Of a DNA stretch of 53,229 bases, positions 49,668 through 53,229 are shown one piece after another. The translations under genes and the position numbers were made by a program. The notes under the pieces are model-generated. The model was not told where the DNA came from and made no database searches. It saw only the letters and a program-made list of their open reading frames with translations. Source of the stretch: Bog-473 sp036502025 (GTDB lineage: Bacteria; Actinomycetota; Acidimicrobiia; Acidimicrobiales; RAAP-2); assembly GCA_036502025.1 (NCBI GenBank), contig DASXZJ010000011.1, forward strand, positions 1 through 53,229. Reading direction: 5' to 3'. Numbering within the stretch: the stretch's first letter is position 1; every line of letters starts with the position of its first letter.

Positions 49668-51266
49668 GTGACCCCTCGTTCCGCCGCGTCGCCCGCTGGC
49701 GGATCACCCCCGGCGCGCCAGCGGGCCGCGCCAGCGGGCGGCGGCCCCAAGAAAGCCGCCCCCGCCCGCAAAGCGGCCAAGAAGCCGGCCGCCCCGGTCC
49801 GCCGGCCCCTGACCGAGGACGTGCCGCGGATCTATCCCCGTCGCCTGCCCGAGCCCACCCGGGGGGAGTTGCTCCGGCGCGGGGCCATCATCACCAAGGT
49901 CGTGGCGACCCACTTCGCCCCGACCGCCTTGCGACAGCTCCGCACCATCCGCCAGGGCGCCCTGCCGGCGGCGCAGCTAGCCCGGCCCTTGCGCAAGAGC
50001 TTCGAGGACCTGGGCGGGACGTTCATGAAATTCGGGCAGATCATCGCCTCCTCACCCGGCATGTTCGGGGACGAGGTGGCCAACGAGTTCCGGGCCTGCC
50101 TTGACACGGGGTCGACGGTGCCCTTTCCCGATGTGCGCCAGCGCGTGGAGGAGGACCTGGGACGCCCGCTCAAGGACGTGTTCGCCGAGTTCGAGCACGA
50201 GCCGATCGGGACGGCGTCGATCGCCGTGGTGCACCGCGCCCTCCTCCATGACGGGCGACAGGTGGCGGTCAAGATCTTGCGACCCGACATCGAGCATGTG
50301 GTGGCGACCGACCTCGACCTCATGCAGCCACTGATGGAGCTGCTCGTCCGCCAGACCGGGGACCAGATGGCGGGCTCAACGCTGCAGATGCTGGACGGAT
50401 TCCGGGTGCAGATTGGGGAGGAGATGGACCTGCGCAACGAGGCCCGATCGATCACCCACTTCCGCCGCCTGCAGAGCGAGTTCAACCTGAATCTGATGGC
50501 GGTGCCGGAGCCCTTTCCCGAGTACTCCGGCCGCAACGTGCTCACCATGGAGTTCTTCGACGGCGTGCCGATCGACGACCTGGCTCAGGTGGCCGACATG
50601 GGATTCGACCCCACTCCACTGGTGCAAGAGGTCATGCGGGCCTTCTTCCTCACCGCGGTGCGGTGGGGCGCTTTCCACGGCGACGTCCACGCCGGCAACA
50701 TGATGCTGCTGCGCGACGGTCGCATCGGTGTCATCGACTGGGGCATCGTCGGGCGGCTCGACCCGTTGACCCACCGGTTCTTCATCTCACTTCTCTCGGC
50801 GGCCATGGGCGACGAGACCGCCTGGGTTGGCGTCACCCGCTACATCACGAACGCCTACGGCCCGGCCATCGGCGAGGCCCTCGGGATGACCGACGAGCAG
50901 CTGCCCGCGTTCGTGCGCAGCATCATGGAGCCGGCCCTCAACCGCCCCTTCGGCGAGGTGAGCCTGGCCGGCATCATGTCGGACATCCAGCTCCAGATGG
51001 CCAAGGCACAGGGGATCGAGGCCCATCGGCGGACCATCGGCGCCATCGTGCACCGGCTCCGCTCGCAACGGAGGATCCGGCGAATGGCCGACGAGTCGGG
51101 CGGGCTGATGTCCGAGTTCGACCGGGGCACGTTCCTGCTGGCCAAACAGCTGATGTACTTCGAGCGCTACGGGCGGATGTTCGTCTCGGAGATCCCCATT
51201 CTCAACGACCGGGCCTTCATCGAACACCTGCTGGCCGGCGTCGACCTCCCTGCCCCGGTGGAGTGA
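49668..51266 (+). CDS. ABC1/UbiB-family atypical protein kinase-like protein
   Basis: A 532-residue AarF/ADCK-like protein. An Ala/Lys/Pro-rich N-terminus (about 1-45) precedes the KxGQ motif (FMKFGQIIASSPG near 122-134), the Ala-rich nucleotide loop GTASIAVVHRA, the ATP Lys in VAVKILRPDI, the ExD-type segment GEEMDLRNEA, the catalytic loop FHGDVHAGNMM and the metal motif IDWGIVG. All kinase-like motifs are kept, so ATP binding or ATPase activity is likely. UbiB-family proteins support quinone or isoprenoid-lipid metabolism at the membrane. The last 150 residues are helical. Confidence 0.9.
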   Translation: MTPRSAASPAGGSPPARQRAAPAGGGPKKAAPARKAAKKPAAPVRRPLTEDVPRIYPRRLPEPTRGELLRRGAIITKVVATHFAPTALRQLRTIRQGALPAAQLARPLRKSFEDLGGTFMKFGQIIASSPGMFGDEVANEFRACLDTGSTVPFPDVRQRVEEDLGRPLKDVFAEFEHEPIGTASIAVVHRALLHDGRQVAVKILRPDIEHVVATDLDLMQPLMELLVRQTGDQMAGSTLQMLDGFRVQIGEEMDLRNEARSITHFRRLQSEFNLNLMAVPEPFPEYSGRNVLTMEFFDGVPIDDLAQVADMGFDPTPLVQEVMRAFFLTAVRWGAFHGDVHAGNMMLLRDGRIGVIDWGIVGRLDPLTHRFFISLLSAAMGDETAWVGVTRYITNAYGPAIGEALGMTDEQLPAFVRSIMEPALNRPFGEVSLAGIMSDIQLQMAKAQGIEAHRRTIGAIVHRLRSQRRIRRMADESGGLMSEFDRGTFLLAKQLMYFERYGRMFVSEIPILNDRAFIEHLLAGVDLPAPVE

Positions 51267-51299
51267 GACCGGGCGATCCGAGGCCCCTCCCTGGCACGG

Positions 51300-51319
51300 A
51301 ACTGGAATCTGTTCTAGTT
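51300..51319. promoter_or_regulatory. KstR-like operator
   Basis: ACTGGAATCTGTTCTAGT (51301-51318) is an inverted repeat. Its core TGGAATCTGTTCTA (51303-51316) matches the mycobacterial KstR consensus TNNAACNNGTTNNA at seven of eight fixed positions. It lies 44 bp upstream of the first DUF35 gene, which heads genes that resemble KstR-regulon members. Confidence 0.6.
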
Positions 51320-51362
51320 TCACCCGGGGCCGCGCCAGGCGGCCCGGCACGGGGAGGTGACG

Positions 51363-51824
51363 ATGGCCGACGAACTGATCCACTACAGCGCTGACCATGT
51401 CCTGGAGTATCCCTACGTCCGCTCGGTCGGACCGACGATCGGCGCCTTCCTGACCGCCCTGCGCGACGGCAAGGTGGTCGGGGTCCGGGGCAGCGGTGGC
51501 CGGGTGATCGTGCCTCCCACCGAATACGACCCCGATACGGGCGACGAGACGACCGAGATCGTCGATGTCGGGCCCGAGGGGACCGTGACCGCATGGTCAT
51601 GGGTGCCCCGTCCGCGCCCCAAGCATCCCCTTTCCACCCCCTTCGCCTGGGTGTTGGTGCAGTTCGAAGGGGCCGACACGTCGTTCCTCCATGTCATGCC
51701 GGCCGGCTCGCCCGACGAGGTCACCACCGGGATGCGGGTGCGCCCGGAATTCGCGCCCGAGGCCGAACGGGTGGGCCACGTCAATGACATCCGTCACTTC
51801 GTGGCGGTGGGGAGTGCGAAATGA
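51363..51824 (+). CDS. DUF35-type OB-fold protein, N-half of an Rv3521-like protein
   Basis: A 153-residue protein without an obvious zinc ribbon, starting with HYSADHVLEYPYVRSVGP and ending in VGHVNDIRHF. From memory this corresponds to the N-terminal half of the mycobacterial Rv3521 protein, which lies beside the sterol lipid-transfer genes ltp4 and ltp3. It probably stabilises the Ltp lyase for sterol side-chain cleavage. GGGGAGG lies 5 nt before the ATG at 51363. The stop overlaps the next gene by 4 nt (ATGA). Confidence 0.85.
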   Translation: MADELIHYSADHVLEYPYVRSVGPTIGAFLTALRDGKVVGVRGSGGRVIVPPTEYDPDTGDETTEIVDVGPEGTVTAWSWVPRPRPKHPLSTPFAWVLVQFEGADTSFLHVMPAGSPDEVTTGMRVRPEFAPEAERVGHVNDIRHFVAVGSAK

Positions 51825-52321
51825 GTGAGACGGCACGCGAACCGGTGACGATGATGGCGGCCCCCATGCACCTGGACTACGTCTTCACCCCGGGCGTGGC
51901 GCAGAGCAAGAACCTGCACGGTCTGGAGCAGGGCAAGTTCATCGGCCAGCGCTGCCCCAAGTGTAAGAAGGTCTACACACTGTCCCGGGGCTCCTGCCCG
52001 ACCGATGGCGTCGCCACCGACGAGATCGTCGAGTTGGGGAACCAGGGGACGGTGACGACGTACTGTGTGGTGAACGTGCCGTTCGCCGGCCAGTCCATTG
52101 AGATCCCCTACATCTGCGCCCAGATCCTCCTCGACGGGGCCAACCTCTCCTTCATGGGCCTGATCCAGGAGATCCCGACCGGCGAGATCCGCATGGGGTT
52201 GCGCGTCGAAGCGGTCTGGGTGGAGACCGAGGAACTCGGGCCCACCATGGCCTCGGTCAAGTACTTCCGCCCCAACGGCGAACCCGACGCGGCATTCGAG
52301 ACCTACAAGGAGTACCTGTGA
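51821..52321 (+). CDS. DUF35 zinc-ribbon/OB-fold protein, C-half of an Rv3521-like protein
   Basis: A 166-residue protein. HLDYVFTPGVAQSKNLHGL is followed by a zinc-ribbon segment RCPKCKKVYTLSRGSCPTDG, which keeps three Cys and has Asp at the fourth place, then an OB-fold (GTVTTYCVVNVPF). It matches the second half of Rv3521-like proteins as I remember them, here a separate gene. The 4-nt overlaps on both sides suggest a stoichiometric complex with the neighbouring DUF35 and Ltp4-like proteins. Confidence 0.87.
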   Translation: MSETAREPVTMMAAPMHLDYVFTPGVAQSKNLHGLEQGKFIGQRCPKCKKVYTLSRGSCPTDGVATDEIVELGNQGTVTTYCVVNVPFAGQSIEIPYICAQILLDGANLSFMGLIQEIPTGEIRMGLRVEAVWVETEELGPTMASVKYFRPNGEPDAAFETYKEYL

Positions 52322-53229
52322 GCGGGTTCCCCAAACTGACGTCCGGGCACCGCCCGGTCGGCGTGGTGTCGTTCGCGCAGTATGACAACGTGCGCCGGGA
52401 AAGCGACCACAACGAGGTCGAGATGCTCATGCCCGTGGTCGCCGAGGTCTTCGGCAACATCGGCATCACCAAGGACGACGTCGGCTTCATTTGTTCAGGT
52501 TCGACCGACTACCTGGTGGGAGGGCCCTTCTCCTTCGTGACCGCGCTCGATGCGGTGGGCGTATGGCCTCCCCGCGCCGAGTCCCATGTCGAGATGGATG
52601 GCGCCTGGGCGCTCTACGAGGCGTGGGTCCTGCTCCAGGAGGGCGAGATCGACGCCGCACTTGTCTACTGTTTCGGTCGGTCCTCGCCCGGAGACCTGAG
52701 CGAAGTCCTCGCCGTCCAGCTCGACCCGTACTACATGGCCCCGTTGTGGGCCGATCCGACCTCACTGGCCGCGCTGCAGGCGCAGTCGATGATCGACGCC
52801 GGCCTGGCCAGCGAAGCCGACTTCGCCGCCGTCGCCTCGCGGGCCCGCCGGTCGGCCCTGGCCAATCCCAAGGCCCAGGTGGCCTACGACCGCTCGCCCG
52901 ACGAGCTCCTCGCCGAGGCGTACGAGGTGGCGCCGCTGCGGCGCCACGCGCTGCCTCCGCTGACCGACGGCTGCGCCGCCGTCGTGCTGGCGGCCGGCGA
53001 CCGGGCCTACGAGCTCTGCGACCGCCCCGCCTTCATCACGGGCATCGACCACCGTATCGAGACCCACGCCATCGGTGCGCGCGACCTGACCCACTCACCC
53101 TCGACCAAGCTGGCCGGCGAGAAGGCCGGGGTGGCGGCCAAGAAGGTGGACATCGCCGAGCTCCACGCTCCCTTTGCCCACCAGGAACTGATCCTGGTCG
53201 ACGCGCTCGGCTTGGACGGTGACGTGGAC
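52318..53229 (+). CDS. Ltp4-like thiolase-fold protein, partial (runs off right edge)
   Basis: The first 304 residues of a thiolase-superfamily protein; the C-terminus is outside the window. GTG at 52318 overlaps the previous stop (GTGA). SHVEMDGAWALYEAW near 93-107 occupies the nucleophile region, and the catalytic Cys of thiolases is absent there. This is typical of Ltp4-type proteins that work as sterol side-chain aldolases or helper subunits with DUF35 partners. DGCAAVVLAAGDR and ELHAPFAHQELI are further family blocks. An Ltp3-like gene is expected next. Confidence 0.88.
   Translation, partial: MSGFPKLTSGHRPVGVVSFAQYDNVRRESDHNEVEMLMPVVAEVFGNIGITKDDVGFICSGSTDYLVGGPFSFVTALDAVGVWPPRAESHVEMDGAWALYEAWVLLQEGEIDAALVYCFGRSSPGDLSEVLAVQLDPYYMAPLWADPTSLAALQAQSMIDAGLASEADFAAVASRARRSALANPKAQVAYDRSPDELLAEAYEVAPLRRHALPPLTDGCAAVVLAAGDRAYELCDRPAFITGIDHRIETHAIGARDLTHSPSTKLAGEKAGVAAKKVDIAELHAPFAHQELILVDALGLDGDVD

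Noticed and set aside
1..53229. tRNA, rRNA, CRISPR arrays, insertion sequences, phage genes or attachment sites
   Set aside because: No clover-leaf-like segment, repeat array, transposase or integrase motif was seen; intergenic gaps are all shorter than about 220 bases.

Overview
The window is a high-GC (about two-thirds G+C), gene-dense, tRNA-free piece of an actinobacterial chromosome. It combines a mycofactocin cassette, F420-type luciferase-like oxidoreductases, Ltp/DUF35 partners, paired acyl-CoA dehydrogenases, a CU044_5270-type ECF partner protein and steroid ring C/D genes in the mycobacterial order. This suggests a sterol- or steroid-degrading actinomycete. An Acidimicrobiia-like lineage is my guess, not something the sequence proves. 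Many genes overlap by 1-4 nt, and at least eight have a TANNNT -10 element 6-8 nt before the start codon, the arrangement of leaderless transcripts. Statements of resemblance to named Mycobacterium tuberculosis genes are from memory of those families; no search was run.

Layout. (1) 1-5337: mycofactocin locus. mftF and a following SDR run leftward off the edge. The short precursor gene mftA, then mftB, mftC, mftE, a mycofactocin-associated SDR and a UBP-type zinc-finger protein run rightward. mftD is not in its usual place between mftC and mftE. (2) 5368-19968: mixed metabolism and signalling: a GGDEF-EAL protein, an S1P-lyase-like decarboxylase with a TauD-like dioxygenase, two LLM oxidoreductases, an aldehyde dehydrogenase, a variant FtsH-like protease, a quinone-oxidoreductase-like enzyme, a secreted esterase and a histidine phosphatase. 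(3) 19998-23434: a leftward operon of amidohydrolase, two acyl-CoA dehydrogenases and an LLM enzyme. (4) 23516-29345: a lipoprotein, an ECF sigma factor with its membrane partner, an SDR, and an ogt/alkA-ada alkylation-repair pair. (5) 29428-40715: steroid/CoA-thioester catabolism: a second acyl-CoA dehydrogenase pair, thiolase-DUF35-Ltp, and echA20-ipdA-ipdB-ipdC with a divergent SDR. (6) 40792-43696: a three-gene proton-pumping transhydrogenase. (7) 43916-51266: a GH18 protein, two membrane proteins, an aldo/keto reductase, an SRPBCC protein and an ABC1 kinase-like protein. (8) 51300-53229: a KstR-like operator followed by two DUF35 genes and a truncated Ltp4-like gene.

How it fits together. 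Regions 3, 5 and 8 look like parts of one catabolic programme for a polycyclic isoprenoid such as a sterol: side-chain dehydrogenation and aldol cleavage (acyl-CoA dehydrogenases, DUF35, Ltp), ring C/D opening (EchA20, IpdAB, IpdC) and thiolysis. Mycofactocin and F420 chemistry would supply specialised redox cofactors, and the transhydrogenase NADPH. The most interesting unexplained signal is a recurrent palindrome, CTGACG-N3-CGTCAG. It occurs as near-identical copies just upstream of the amidohydrolase operon, the thiolase operon, the echA20-ipd operon and the aldehyde dehydrogenase gene, with a weaker copy upstream of the second acyl-CoA dehydrogenase pair. It differs from the mycobacterial KstR and KstR2 operators, while a KstR-like operator is separately present before the DUF35-Ltp4 genes. 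No TetR-family gene is encoded in the window.
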